Source: Methanocaldococcus bathoardescens (GTDB taxonomy: Archaea > AGJL01 > Methanococci > Methanococcales > Methanocaldococcaceae). From it: DNA of 64,000 nt. The notes under the pieces are model-generated. The model was not told where the DNA came from. It saw only the letters and a program-made list of their open reading frames with translations, and ran no database searches. Below are positions 36,109 through 45,212 of this stretch, piece after piece. Location: the NCBI RefSeq assembly GCF_000739065.1, contig NZ_CP009149.1, positions 558,001 through 622,000 on the forward strand, in the 5' to 3' direction. The position numbers and the translations under genes were made by a program. How positions within the stretch are numbered: position 1 is the stretch's first letter; the number at the start of each line of letters is the position of its first letter.

Positions 36109-36837
36109 ATGAAAAAAGTAAAAACTGGAATTCCTGGAATGGATGATATCCTACATGGTGGAATACCTGAAAGAAACGTTGTTCTATTATCTGGAGGTCC
36201 TGGAACTGGAAAATCTATATTCTGTCAGCAATTTTTATACAAAGGGACTGTTGAATACAATGAGCCAAGTGTTTTAGTAGCTTTAGAAGAACATCCAGTT
36301 CAAATTAGAGAGAATATGAAACAGTTTGGATGGGATGTTAGAAAGTTAGAAGAAGAAGGAAAATTTGCTATAATAGATGCCTTTACCTATGGTATTGGAA
36401 GTGCTGCAAAAAGAGAGAAGTATGTTGTAAATGACCCAAATGATGAAAGAGAGTTGATAGATGTCTTAAAAACTGCTATAAATGATATTGGAGCTAAGAG
36501 AATAGGGATTGATTCAGTAACCACCTTATATATAAATAAGCCAATGATGGCAAGGAGGACAGTATTTTTATTAAAGAGAGTTATCTCTGGTTTAGGATGC
36601 ACAGCTATATTCACTTCTCAAATATCTGTTGGGGAGAGGGGTTTTGGAGGGCCAGGAGTTGAGCATGCAGTAGATGGGATTATAAGATTAGATTTGGATG
36701 AAATTAATGGAGAGTTAAAGAGGAGCTTAATTGTCTGGAAGATGAGAGGAACAAGCCATTCACTGAAGAGACATCCATTTGATATAACTGATGAAGGAAT
36801 CATTGTATATTCAGATAAAGTATTGAAAGTTAGATAA
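36109..36837 (+). CDS. Single-domain KaiC-like RecA-family ATPase (UPF0273)
   Basis: A 242-residue protein with [19 protein letters not shown] at the start, Walker A GGPGTGKS, a glutamate pair in LVALEEHP, Walker B-like [12 protein letters not shown] and a C-terminal [20 protein letters not shown] strand set. This is the archaeal single-domain KaiC group, some members of which autophosphorylate. Processes controlled are unknown. Neighbours are a small beta protein before and a membrane protein and HTH regulator after. Confidence 0.9.
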   Translation: MKKVKTGIPGMDDILHGGIPERNVVLLSGGPGTGKSIFCQQFLYKGTVEYNEPSVLVALEEHPVQIRENMKQFGWDVRKLEEEGKFAIIDAFTYGIGSAAKREKYVVNDPNDERELIDVLKTAINDIGAKRIGIDSVTTLYINKPMMARRTVFLLKRVISGLGCTAIFTSQISVGERGFGGPGVEHAVDGIIRLDLDEINGELKRSLIVWKMRGTSHSLKRHPFDITDEGIIVYSDKVLKVR

Positions 36838-36865
36838 AACCTTAAATAAAATATTTGGGATGAAT

Positions 36866-37372
36866 ATGGATGTATATTTTTATATGTTTATTTTTACTTT
36901 ACTATTTTTAGGAATTGCTTTCATTCTTGGGTTATATTTGATATTCATAAAGCTTACGGGATTAAGGTTGATAGATTATTTTCCAACATTCAAAGAGAAT
37001 CGTCTAAAAATGATTTTTAGTATTTTAAGTGTAATTCTTGCCTTTCTCATAAATTGGTTGGTTATGAAAAATCTTAGTTTTCTATTTGAGGTAATTCATC
37101 CAATTGCATCATTTGGAATATTTTTAACAGGAATATATTTTTTGCTAAGGTTTTTATTTCTCAAAAAAGTCCCATTATCTAAGTATGAAAAAAGATTTGT
37201 TGGGAATGCTATTGTGATATCAGTAATTTTAGAATCCCTTAAAATCTCTGAGTATATGGGCAAACATAATATTGCCTCTCCAATAACAGTTACTTTATTT
37301 TTTGTTATTCCTGTTGTTATATTTTTAATTGCAAGTATTGTTTATGAAATCCGCAAAAGCTTTAAATACTAA
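36866..37372 (+). CDS. Membrane protein of unknown function
   Basis: The second ATG was taken as start because GGGATGA lies just upstream. The 168-residue protein has about four to five hydrophobic segments (roughly residues 4-30, 48-72, 78-98, 115-130, 140-160) with basic loops. No motif recognised. It lies 28 bases after the KaiC-like gene and 60 before the HTH gene, on the same strand. Confidence 0.65.
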   Translation: MDVYFYMFIFTLLFLGIAFILGLYLIFIKLTGLRLIDYFPTFKENRLKMIFSILSVILAFLINWLVMKNLSFLFEVIHPIASFGIFLTGIYFLLRFLFLKKVPLSKYEKRFVGNAIVISVILESLKISEYMGKHNIASPITVTLFFVIPVVIFLIASIVYEIRKSFKY

Positions 37373-37432
37373 ACAATCTATAAAATAATATTAGAAATAA
37401 AATAAAAATAAAAGATTTTGTGGGGGATGACT

Positions 37433-37924
37433 ATGATACCATTAGTTCCAACATCTAAGACAGAAATAGACAAATTAGAGCATGTTTTAATATTGGGAAC
37501 ATTATTTAGACCTGAGATTTTAGAGTTAATAAAAGACCCTGTAGAGAAAGTTACATGGGTTGATTCTTTAGCTATTGCTTCAGGAGCTTTAGCAAGAGAG
37601 AAAGCTGGATATACAATAAGAGAAATTGCAGATGAATTAGGAAGAACTGAACAAACAATTAGAAAGCATTTAAAAGGAGAAACAAAAGCAGGAAAGCTTG
37701 TTAGAGAAACCTACGAGATGATGAAGAGAGGAGAATTAAATATTGAAGAGGTAGAGAAATTCTTAGAAGCTGTTGTTAGAAAAGAAGAGTTAGAAAAATT
37801 GTCAGATATTAAGAAGTTAGAAGAAGAAATTGAAAAACTTAAGAAAGAGAACGAACAGTTAGCTAACAAATTAGAAAAAGTTAAAGAGAAATTAAAAGAA
37901 TTATTAAGTGATTTAGAAGAATAA
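37433..37924 (+). CDS. HTH regulator with C-terminal coiled coil, near-KaiC type
   Basis: The ATG preceded by GGGGGATGACT gives 163 residues. Residues about 10-60 hold an IDKLEHVLILGTLFRPEILEL segment, followed by a helix-turn-helix (about 62-90: AGYTIREIADELGRTEQTIRKHL written in two blocks). Residues 115-163 form a heptad-rich coiled coil (LEEEIEKLKKENEQLANKL). I recall a named domain occurring beside archaeal KaiC-like genes with this architecture; the neighbouring KaiC-like ATPase supports that. DNA target unknown. Confidence 0.75.
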   Translation: MIPLVPTSKTEIDKLEHVLILGTLFRPEILELIKDPVEKVTWVDSLAIASGALAREKAGYTIREIADELGRTEQTIRKHLKGETKAGKLVRETYEMMKRGELNIEEVEKFLEAVVRKEELEKLSDIKKLEEEIEKLKKENEQLANKLEKVKEKLKELLSDLEE

Positions 37925-37989
37925 ATAAGCTTTTCATCTATTTTATCTTTTAATGTTTTAGTTATTTTTATAATTTTTAGGTGATTATA

Positions 37990-38283
37990 ATGAGAAGAGT
38001 GGTAGCTGAAGTCTCCATAATTCCTTTGGGAAAAGGAGCAAGTGTTTCAAAGTACGTTAAAAAAGCAATTGAAGTTTTTAAAAAATATGATTTAAAGGTT
38101 GAGACAAACGCTATGGGAACTGTGTTGGAAGGAGATTTAGATGAAATTTTAAAAGCTTTTAAAGAAGCTCACTCAACGGTTTTAAATGACGTTGATAGAG
38201 TTGTGAGTAATTTAAAAATTGATGAAAGGAAAGATAAAGAAAACACAATTGAAAGAAAATTGAAAGCGATTGGAGAGCTATAA
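37990..38283 (+). CDS. MTH1187/YkoF-type thiamine-binding-like protein
   Basis: The ATG with AGGTGATT upstream gives 97 residues. The sequence VAEVSIIPLGKGASVSKYVKKAIEV and the later TNAMGTVLEGDLDEILKAFKEAH match the UPF0045/MTH1187 family, ferredoxin-like fold proteins that form tetramers and in some cases bind thiamine or related ligands. Ligand here is unproven. The carbamoyltransferase gene begins 15 bases after its stop. Confidence 0.85.
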   Translation: MRRVVAEVSIIPLGKGASVSKYVKKAIEVFKKYDLKVETNAMGTVLEGDLDEILKAFKEAHSTVLNDVDRVVSNLKIDERKDKENTIERKLKAIGEL

Positions 38284-38298
38284 TTTTGTGGTGTTTGT

Positions 38299-39840
38299 AT
38301 GATTCTCGGAATTTGTGATGGGCATAATGCAAGTGCTTCTTTAATAGATAAAGATAAAATTTTATTTGCAATGAGTGAGGAGAGATTTACAAGGAAGAAA
38401 AATCAGAGAGGATTTCCAGAAAAATCAATAAATTATATTTTAAATAAAGTTAAAGATAATGAAATTGACTATGTTTCTATTGGTGGAGTTTTTAGGAGAG
38501 GAGAAAGAATAAGAAAATTAAAAGAATTTCAAAACAAAATAAATAAAAAATTTCTCTATTTTTATCACCATATGGCCCATTCATATTTATTTAAGTTGTC
38601 AGAGTTTAAAGAAGCTTTAGTTATTTCAATAGATGGGGGAGGGGATGGGTTATCTTTTTTAGCATCCATAGCAAACAAAAATAACTTGGAAATTATAGCT
38701 CAAAGTGATTTGATTGATTCCGTTGGTGATTTTTACGCATCAATAACTGAGCTTTTAGGATTCAAACCTATGGAAGATGAAGGAAAAGTTATGTCTCTAT
38801 CTTCTTACGAAGGAGAAGATGATATAGATTTGACAACTATTGACTATATAACAGAATTAAAATCATTTAAAAACTATTTAAGAGTTATTGGCTATGAAGC
38901 TACCAAAGCATTAAAAAAACTTATAGTAAAAGATAAAAGCCAATTATCTTTTGAAGATAAGGTTAGAATATCCAAATTTGCTCAAAGAACTTTAGAAAAT
39001 ATTGTTTTAAAGGCAATTGATGATTTATCTAATGAATATAATATAAATAATATCGTTTTTGTTGGTGGAGTAGCTCAAAACGTTAAATTAAATTCAAAAA
39101 TAGCCGAAAAATACAATTTATTTGTTCCACCTTTTATGGGGGATGAAGGACTTTGTTTAGGGGCAAGTTTAGCTGACAAAAAGATAGATAGGATAAACAT
39201 AAACAACACATACTTTGGATATGAGATAGATAATAAAAAAGTTGAAAAAATTTTAGATGAATTAAAAAACAAACTTAATGACTATAAAATAGATTTCATT
39301 GAAGAAAAGGAAATTCCAGAAATTATTGGAAATTTAATAGTTGAAAATAATGTTGTATGTTTAGTAAGAGGAAAAATGGAGTTTGGGCCGAGAGCTTTGG
39401 GTAATAGAAGCGTTATAGCTTTACCAACAAAAGAAAATAAAGAGAAAATTAACAAAAAGTTAAAAAGAAGTTGGTTTATGCCATTTGCTCCAACAATACT
39501 GTATGAGTTTGTAGATGAGTATTTAATAAACCCACGATACTCCCCATTTATGACCCAAATATTTAAAGTTAAAGAAGATAAGATAAAAGAAATAGAGGGA
39601 GTTATCCACGTGGATAAAACTACAAGGCCTCAAACATTAAAAAAAGAGTCAAACAAAACATACTATGAAATAATAAAATATATCTACGACTCTATAGGCA
39701 TTCCAGTTGTTTTAAATACTTCTTTTAATTTACATGGCGAGCCAATAGTTTGCAATGAGAAAGATGCAATAAATAGCTTTTTAAGGGCAGATTTTGATGC
39801 TTTGTTGTTAGGAAATTATTTAATTTCCAAGGTTAAGTAA
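38299..39840 (+). CDS. NodU/CmcH-family carbamoyltransferase
   Basis: A 513-residue protein. The N-terminal kinase-like half has ILGICDGHNASASLID, MSEERFTRKKNQRGFP, YHHMAHSYLF (metal-binding HxxxH) and VISIDGGGDGLS, plus VFVGGVAQNVKLN. The C-terminal half has VCLVRGKMEFGPRALGNRSVIA, FMPFAPTIL and LNTSFNLHGEPIVC, the conserved carbamoyl-transfer domain. Such enzymes transfer carbamoyl from carbamoyl phosphate to an alcohol on natural products or sugars. No biosynthetic cluster is nearby, so the acceptor is unknown. Its end overlaps the convergent kinase gene by 25 bases. Confidence 0.9.
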   Translation: MILGICDGHNASASLIDKDKILFAMSEERFTRKKNQRGFPEKSINYILNKVKDNEIDYVSIGGVFRRGERIRKLKEFQNKINKKFLYFYHHMAHSYLFKLSEFKEALVISIDGGGDGLSFLASIANKNNLEIIAQSDLIDSVGDFYASITELLGFKPMEDEGKVMSLSSYEGEDDIDLTTIDYITELKSFKNYLRVIGYEATKALKKLIVKDKSQLSFEDKVRISKFAQRTLENIVLKAIDDLSNEYNINNIVFVGGVAQNVKLNSKIAEKYNLFVPPFMGDEGLCLGASLADKKIDRININNTYFGYEIDNKKVEKILDELKNKLNDYKIDFIEEKEIPEIIGNLIVENNVVCLVRGKMEFGPRALGNRSVIALPTKENKEKINKKLKRSWFMPFAPTILYEFVDEYLINPRYSPFMTQIFKVKEDKIKEIEGVIHVDKTTRPQTLKKESNKTYYEIIKYIYDSIGIPVVLNTSFNLHGEPIVCNEKDAINSFLRADFDALLLGNYLISKVK

Positions 39841-40349
39841 TCAAAATATTCCTCTGTCCAATTTACAATCCCTTTCCTTTCTTTTTTATGTTTTATTGCT
39901 TCAACAATCTCATCAACTATATCTTCAACATCTCTGCTTGTTGTATCTATCTCATAAACTTTGCCTTTACTCTCACATAGGCAGACATCTAAAATCTCTG
40001 CCTGAACATTCTCTAAAACCTTTTTTGGCTTATAACCTCTCTTTTCTAACCTTTCTTTAATAATCTCTGGATTGCATCTAAGCACAATAATATAGTCAGG
40101 ATTTAAAAGATGAGATACATGGCCATCTAATATAATAGTTTTTTCTTTCTCCTCAATCTCACTAACGAATTTTTCTAATTTCTCAAAATCAATAACGTAA
40201 GAGTCCATATCTTCATCTTTTTCAGTGTATAGTTTATATTTTTTAACAGCTTCAGTTATATCAATAACTTTTATTCCTAATTTGTCTCCTAAAACTTTTG
40301 ATACCGTTGTTTTCCCAACTCCTGGAGTTCCAGTTATTGCTATTCTCAT
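39816..40349 (-). CDS. Fap7/AK6-type adenylate kinase
   Basis: A 177-residue P-loop NTPase: IAITGTPGVGKTTVSKVLG (Walker A), ILDGHVSHLLNPDYIIVLRC and a lid-region LEKRGYKPKKVLENVQAEILDVC. This pattern is that of the archaeal putative adenylate kinases related to eukaryotic Fap7/hCINAP, which act in 40S maturation. It is distinct from the main AMP kinase of methanococci. The stop overlaps the carbamoyltransferase gene. Confidence 0.88.
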   Translation of the reverse strand: MRIAITGTPGVGKTTVSKVLGDKLGIKVIDITEAVKKYKLYTEKDEDMDSYVIDFEKLEKFVSEIEEKEKTIILDGHVSHLLNPDYIIVLRCNPEIIKERLEKRGYKPKKVLENVQAEILDVCLCESKGKVYEIDTTSRDVEDIVDEIVEAIKHKKERKGIVNWTEEYFDYLTLEIK

Positions 40350-40377
40350 TTAACCACCAAATAAAAAATAAAAATTT

Positions 40378-40860
40378 TTATACATTTTCAGCGTCATCAG
40401 TAATATCTGAAATGTATTTATCCAACATTACATCATCCCTATAAGCTAACAGCACATTTTCAGCAACAAACCCCAATTTGTAATTTAAAACATTCATATA
40501 ATCCCTAAATTCATTAAGTTCTTTCAGAATAGATTCAAATGGCACCTCTTCAAAATTTACAATTACAACGTCATACTCTGGAATTCTGTCCTTTATATTT
40601 TCAAAGTCCAAAGGATGTTTAATCCTAACAACATACAATTTTGGTAGAATCTTTTCTACCTTGACAACTTCTTCTATTTCTTTTACCTCTTCCTCAGATT
40701 CTTTGGGCTCTAAAACTTCTGATTCAGTTTCTGTCTCACTCTCCAATATGTAAGCTGGCTTTTCCTCTCCAATAACTATATATTCCTCATCAGGAACTTC
40801 AACTGGTGTGGGCAAATCTTTATTCCCTCTAATCTTCTTTATAATTTTTTTTATAACCAT
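40378..40860 (-). CDS. SepF-like cell division protein (DUF552)
   Basis: The ATG giving MVIKKIIKKIRGNK was chosen; GAGGGAAGAG lies upstream, and the alternative TTG is inside it. The N-terminus can form an amphipathic membrane-binding helix. A long acidic linker (about residues 35-70) follows, then a SepF-type domain: LYVVRIKHPLDFENIKDR, DVVIVNFEEVPFESILKEL and LNYKLGFVAENVLLAY. Archaeal SepF anchors FtsZ to the membrane. The domain match is by eye. It lies between the Fap7-like kinase and glmS. Confidence 0.68.
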   Translation of the reverse strand: MVIKKIIKKIRGNKDLPTPVEVPDEEYIVIGEEKPAYILESETETESEVLEPKESEEEVKEIEEVVKVEKILPKLYVVRIKHPLDFENIKDRIPEYDVVIVNFEEVPFESILKELNEFRDYMNVLNYKLGFVAENVLLAYRDDVMLDKYISDITDDAENV

Positions 40861-40919
40861 AACTCTTCCCTCTTCCAAATTTTAAAATGTTATTTTATAT
40901 TTTATTATATAAATTTAAC

Positions 40920-43900
40920 TTATTCAACAGTAACACTCTTAGCTAAACCTCTTGGCTTATCCACATCTCTTCCAAGCTCAACAGCTTTATAATAAGCCAA
41001 TAATTGGAAAGCTGGAGCATAAACAATTGGAGAAATCTCCTCAATCACTTCTGGAACTATGATATTTTCAGCTCCCTCTATTTCAATTGGAGTTATAGCT
41101 ATAACCTTTCCTCCTCTTGCCCTAACTTCTTCAATATTTGACAATATAGAATTAAATACGGATGAATCTCTTGGAGGGACAATAGCTACAGTATCCATGT
41201 TTTTATCAATTAGAGATATAGTTCCATGCTTTAACATCCCCCCACTCATCCCCTCTGCATGTAAATAAGTTATTTCTTTAAATTTCAGAGCCCCTTCTAA
41301 TGCACTTGCAATATTTATCCCTTTAGAGATGAATATATAGTTATTTACTTTTAGATTATTGGCTATTTCTTTAATTATATCTTTTTTATCTAAAACTTGC
41401 TTTATATACTCAGGAATCTTATCAATCTCTTTTTCATATCTGCTCATATCTCTACCCAAGAGCTTTCCATATTCGATAAACAACCTGTATAATATCATCA
41501 ATTGAGAAGTGTAGGTTTTAGTTGCACAGACGGCTATCTCTATTCCTGCTCCCATCATAACTGTTATATCCACCTCTCTTGTAGCTGTACTTCCTAAAAC
41601 ATTAACTATAACCCCTGTTTTAGCTTTATTTTTCTTAGCAAATCTTAAAGCTTTTAATGTATCATAAGTTTCTCCACTTTGTGTAATTCCTATAACCAAT
41701 GTTTTATCATCAACAACCCCTTTATTTAAAAACTCGGATGCATCACAAGCAATAACAAGCTTTCCAAGTTTTGCAAATAAATACTCAGCAACCATTGCTG
41801 CATGTAAAGAGGTTCCCATAGCTACAAAATAAACCCTATCATAATCTTTGATACATTTTGCCAATTCTTTAATTTCTTCAGCAGATATCTTAGCAGAAAC
41901 CTTTAAAATCTCTGGCTGTTCCATAATTTCTTTTAGCATAAAGTGAGGATAACCCATTTTTTCAGCAGAGCTAATATCCCAATCAATTTCCATTATCTTT
42001 CTTTCAACAATATGTCCATTATTTTCTATACTTACTTCATAGCCGTTATCTTTCTTTTTAATTATCACTATATCTCCATCTTCTAAAGGAACTGCTTTAT
42101 TTGTATAATCTAAGAAAGCTGTAATATCACTCCCTAAAAAATAGCAGTTATCTCCAACGCCCAATATTAATGGGCTTTCATTTCTTGCTCCAATTAATAG
42201 ATTTGGGAAGTTTTTGTTTATTATAACTAATGCATAAGTTCCATTTAATTTTTTAACTGCATTTTTAACAGCCTTTATATAGTTTTCTTCATTAATTTCT
42301 TCAAATTTTTTTAACTCCTCTTCAATTAGATGAGGAACAATCTCTGTATCTGTTTCTGATTTAAATTTATGCCCCTTCTTTATCAACTCTTCTTTTAACT
42401 CCTTATAATTAGAGATGATTCCGTTATGAACTACTGCAATCTCTTCTTTACAGTCAGTATGAGGGTGAGCGTTTTCTTTACTTACATTTCCGTGAGTGGC
42501 CCATCTCGAGTTATGATTAATTATTAAGTTTCCAATAAAGTTATGGTAATCTTCAACCTCCAAATCATAAACATACTCAACATCTGATTCAATTTTCTCA
42601 ATCTCAAATTTTGTCCAAACTATATCTGCATCTAAGAATTTCTTGAGGTAGTTTGCTTTATCAGACAGCCCTTTGCTATTTAATTCTTCAATGATTTTTT
42701 CTATTGTGTAATCGGTGCAATAGTTATCTTCATTTTTTATTGTTTTTAATGGAACTCCTACAAATTTTCTAATTTCTTTTTTAGTCAGTGGGACTGAAAT
42801 ATACCTAAAGTTAAGCCCTTTCATTTTATTTAATATATTATTTAATTTTTCCATTTTATCCTTTGCAGTAAAGCCAATGTATTTTTTAAACAACTCAAAG
42901 GACTTTTTATCACTTATGTATAGTTTATGAGCATCATTCCAATTTTCCTCTCTTCTCTTTGTTTTTGAATATGAGGCCAAAATTCCAAATCTTAACAATA
43001 AAAACTGAATCTCTTTTATAAAGCATTCAGAAGTCATTCCTATACCAATCTGCTTAGCATTAATTCCCACATAACCTTCTGCGTCAAATATTCCCCTTAA
43101 ATATGATGCTACTAAGTCATTATTTAATCTAAATACAAATTCTGGAGTTTTCTCATAACCTGTTTTATTAAATAACTCTGGAATGTTTTCTTTAAACCAA
43201 TCAACTAAGTATTTGCTGTTTATTTCCAATATGTAATGATTACCATCTCCTTTCTTAATATTTCCTTCTAAGTTAAAGACATTTTTAAACAGTTGATTGT
43301 ATTTCTCTAAAACTTCTTTTCTTTCATCTTTCAATCTCAATATTCTATTTGAAGGGAAATATCCATCCCCAATAATATAACCAATAATTTGCATTAATTC
43401 TGGAGTAGGAGTTTTTGGAAATTTGACTGGATTTGTATAATGCAAATTATCTTTGTCTATAATCTCTTCAAAGTTGATGCCATAGAGGGAGCATAATTTC
43501 TTTAATCTCTCTTCTTCAATACTTTCCAATTTTCCATTTTCAATTTTTGCAATATATCTCTCTTTTACACCACTCAAATTCTCAACATCTTTTCTTGTTA
43601 ATCCCAATTTTTCTCTAATTTTTCTTAGTTTATTTCTTATTGTATCATCTAACTTATAATGCCTTTCAACATAAACATCTTTAAACTCAACACTATCGTC
43701 AAAGTTATAATTTAATTTTCTCACTATACCAACTAACTCATTTCCATTCAAATCTTTAACAGGTTTTTCAACTATTTTTCCATTCTCTACAACAAACAAT
43801 CTATGTTCTCCAGTGGTAATAAGCTCAGAAAATACTGTCTTTATTTTATACAACTCCTTTGGTGCTTTATGTTTAAACTTTTTAATTTTTTTATTATATA

Positions 43901-44225
43901 GTTTTAAATCCTTAAAATTAACTGATAAAACCTCCTCCTCTCTATCAATTTCAGAAATCTTCTTCATTCTTCCATCTGGGAGTATAACATAAGTATTAGG
44001 ATGCAAACAATGTCCCAATCCAATATTTCCCTCAACATCTAAAAATCCCTCTTTTTCAGCAACCTCTTCAACTTTACCCACATTTTTTTTAATAATTAAT
44101 TTATCATTATTATCAACAACTCCAATCCCACAGCTGTCATATCCTCTATATTCTAACCTTCTCAAGCCATTTAATAATATTTTTGATGCCTTATCATTAC
44201 CTATATAGCCAATAATACCACACAT
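40920..44225 (-). CDS. glmS: Glutamine-fructose-6-phosphate aminotransferase with intein
   Basis: The ATG giving MCGIIGYIGNDKASK was chosen, with GGTGAAAT just upstream, so the catalytic Cys becomes the N-terminal residue after Met removal. Excluding a 500-residue intein, the host protein is about 601 residues, normal for GlmS. The glutaminase half is interrupted within GLGH/SRWATHG and continues with VHNGIISNYKELK and SETDTEIVPHLIE. The isomerase half has two SIS domains (FVAMGTSLHAAMVAEYLF, VIGITQSGETYDTL) and ends with KPRGLAKSVTVE. It makes glucosamine 6-phosphate for UDP-GlcNAc. Splicing is needed to form the active site. Confidence 0.96.
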   Translation of the reverse strand: MCGIIGYIGNDKASKILLNGLRRLEYRGYDSCGIGVVDNNDKLIIKKNVGKVEEVAEKEGFLDVEGNIGLGHCLHPNTYVILPDGRMKKISEIDREEEVLSVNFKDLKLYNKKIKKFKHKAPKELYKIKTVFSELITTGEHRLFVVENGKIVEKPVKDLNGNELVGIVRKLNYNFDDSVEFKDVYVERHYKLDDTIRNKLRKIREKLGLTRKDVENLSGVKERYIAKIENGKLESIEEERLKKLCSLYGINFEEIIDKDNLHYTNPVKFPKTPTPELMQIIGYIIGDGYFPSNRILRLKDERKEVLEKYNQLFKNVFNLEGNIKKGDGNHYILEINSKYLVDWFKENIPELFNKTGYEKTPEFVFRLNNDLVASYLRGIFDAEGYVGINAKQIGIGMTSECFIKEIQFLLLRFGILASYSKTKRREENWNDAHKLYISDKKSFELFKKYIGFTAKDKMEKLNNILNKMKGLNFRYISVPLTKKEIRKFVGVPLKTIKNEDNYCTDYTIEKIIEELNSKGLSDKANYLKKFLDADIVWTKFEIEKIESDVEYVYDLEVEDYHNFIGNLIINHNSRWATHGNVSKENAHPHTDCKEEIAVVHNGIISNYKELKEELIKKGHKFKSETDTEIVPHLIEEELKKFEEINEENYIKAVKNAVKKLNGTYALVIINKNFPNLLIGARNESPLILGVGDNCYFLGSDITAFLDYTNKAVPLEDGDIVIIKKKDNGYEVSIENNGHIVERKIMEIDWDISSAEKMGYPHFMLKEIMEQPEILKVSAKISAEEIKELAKCIKDYDRVYFVAMGTSLHAAMVAEYLFAKLGKLVIACDASEFLNKGVVDDKTLVIGITQSGETYDTLKALRFAKKNKAKTGVIVNVLGSTATREVDITVMMGAGIEIAVCATKTYTSQLMILYRLFIEYGKLLGRDMSRYEKEIDKIPEYIKQVLDKKDIIKEIANNLKVNNYIFISKGINIASALEGALKFKEITYLHAEGMSGGMLKHGTISLIDKNMDTVAIVPPRDSSVFNSILSNIEEVRARGGKVIAITPIEIEGAENIIVPEVIEEISPIVYAPAFQLLAYYKAVELGRDVDKPRGLAKSVTVE
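42510..44009 (-). other. Intein in GlmS with embedded HTH and LAGLIDADG domains
   Basis: The 500-residue intein starts at Cys (CLHPNTYVILPDG) and ends INHN before a Ser +1. Splicing block B is ITTGEHRLF (about residue 64). Residues about 122-178 (43476-43646) form a Cro/C1-type helix-turn-helix: NKLRKIREKLGLTRKDVENL, then VKERYIAKIENGK. The homing endonuclease follows, with LAGLIDADG motifs LMQIIGYIIGDG (about 205) and LVASYLRGIFDAEG (about 299). The C-terminal splicing block is VYDLEVEDYHNFIGN. All splice-junction residues look intact, so the intein is probably active. Confidence 0.93.
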
Positions 44226-44352
44226 ATATTTCACCGATAAACCTAAATATTTCCTAAAGTAATAAATAGTTAAAGCTTACTAAACAATAATATTATCATT
44301 AACTTTAACTTCTCTTTTAAATATTATAATGTTTTGTTTGGAGGTGAGAGTT

Positions 44353-44634
44353 ATGGTATTTGGTAGTGCAGCGAGTGAGAAAACACCTGAAGAAATATTA
44401 AAAGGAGTAGCTTTGATGTTGGATGAGATAATTAACGATACAACAGTTCCAAGAAACATTAGAGCTGCTGCAGAGAAAGCTAAGGAAGCTGTTTTAAAAG
44501 AGGGGGAGGAGCCAATTGTTAGAAGTGCAACAGCAATCCACATCTTAGATGAGATTAGCAACGACCCAAACATGCCACTCCACACAAGAACACAAATATG
44601 GAGTATTGTTAGTGAGTTAGAGAGAGTTAAATAA
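44353..44634 (+). CDS. UPF0147 family protein
   Basis: The ATG with GGAGGTGAG seven bases upstream gives 93 residues. The sequence TPEEILKGVALMLDEIINDT, VPRNIRAAAEKAKEAVL and DPNMPLHTRTQIWSIVSELE is the all-helical UPF0147 family, conserved in archaea without known function. It is divergent from glmS with a TATA-like TTTAAATATTATAA upstream, and converges on the aldolase gene. Confidence 0.88.
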   Translation: MVFGSAASEKTPEEILKGVALMLDEIINDTTVPRNIRAAAEKAKEAVLKEGEEPIVRSATAIHILDEISNDPNMPLHTRTQIWSIVSELERVK

Positions 44635-44658
44635 ATAATTTAAAATTTAAAAAACATA

Positions 44659-45204
44659 TTATTCCTTTACAAGAAGCTTTAAAAGTGTGAGCTTAGCTTG
44701 TTCTTCTAAAACTTCTACTTTTATATATGCATCTATTAAATCCCTACCTAAACAAACTACCCCATGATTTTTTAATACAATTACATCTTCATCTCTCTTT
44801 GCAGCTTCTTCAGCTAATTTTAAACTACCAGCTTCAAAATAATCAACATATCCAATTTTCTTTAAAAATATCTCTCCTTCTGGTGTTAAAAGCTCAATTT
44901 CCTTATTTATTGTTGATAAAAAAGTTGAAATAAGTGAATGGGTGTGAATTATTGCATTTATATCTTCTCTCTTCTTATAAATCATTAAGTGGAGATTTTT
45001 TTCTGATGTGGGTTTTCCTTTTATAACATTACCATCTAAATCAACTTCAGCTATATCATCTTCTTTCAAAAACCCTAAAATAGAGCCAGTTGGAGTCAGA
45101 TATATTTTATCCCCTTCTCTAACAGACACATTACCTCCACTACCTACAACGTATTTCCTATCATACAATCTTTTGCAGATTTCAACAAACAACTTTTTGT
45201 TCAT
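44659..45204 (-). CDS. fucA: Class II aldolase, fuculose-1-phosphate type
   Basis: A 181-residue zinc aldolase: [47 protein letters not shown] (catalytic Glu-equivalent and zinc His pair) and [13 protein letters not shown] (third zinc His). In M. jannaschii the orthologue splits fuculose or fructose 1-phosphate, giving lactaldehyde or precursors used for lactate in F420 synthesis. A lactaldehyde dehydrogenase lies at 53 kb, consistent with that role. Its start lies eight bases after the broken coiled-coil gene upstream. Confidence 0.9.
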   Translation of the reverse strand: MNKKLFVEICKRLYDRKYVVGSGGNVSVREGDKIYLTPTGSILGFLKEDDIAEVDLDGNVIKGKPTSEKNLHLMIYKKREDINAIIHTHSLISTFLSTINKEIELLTPEGEIFLKKIGYVDYFEAGSLKLAEEAAKRDEDVIVLKNHGVVCLGRDLIDAYIKVEVLEEQAKLTLLKLLVKE

Positions 45205-45212
45205 GATTTCAC

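Noticed and set aside
41059-41268. Plus-strand frame inside glmS and similar antisense frames inside fae-hps, cobN, hisD and marker 14
   Set aside because: All lie within strongly supported genes on the opposite strand, lack ribosome sites and show shadow-type composition.
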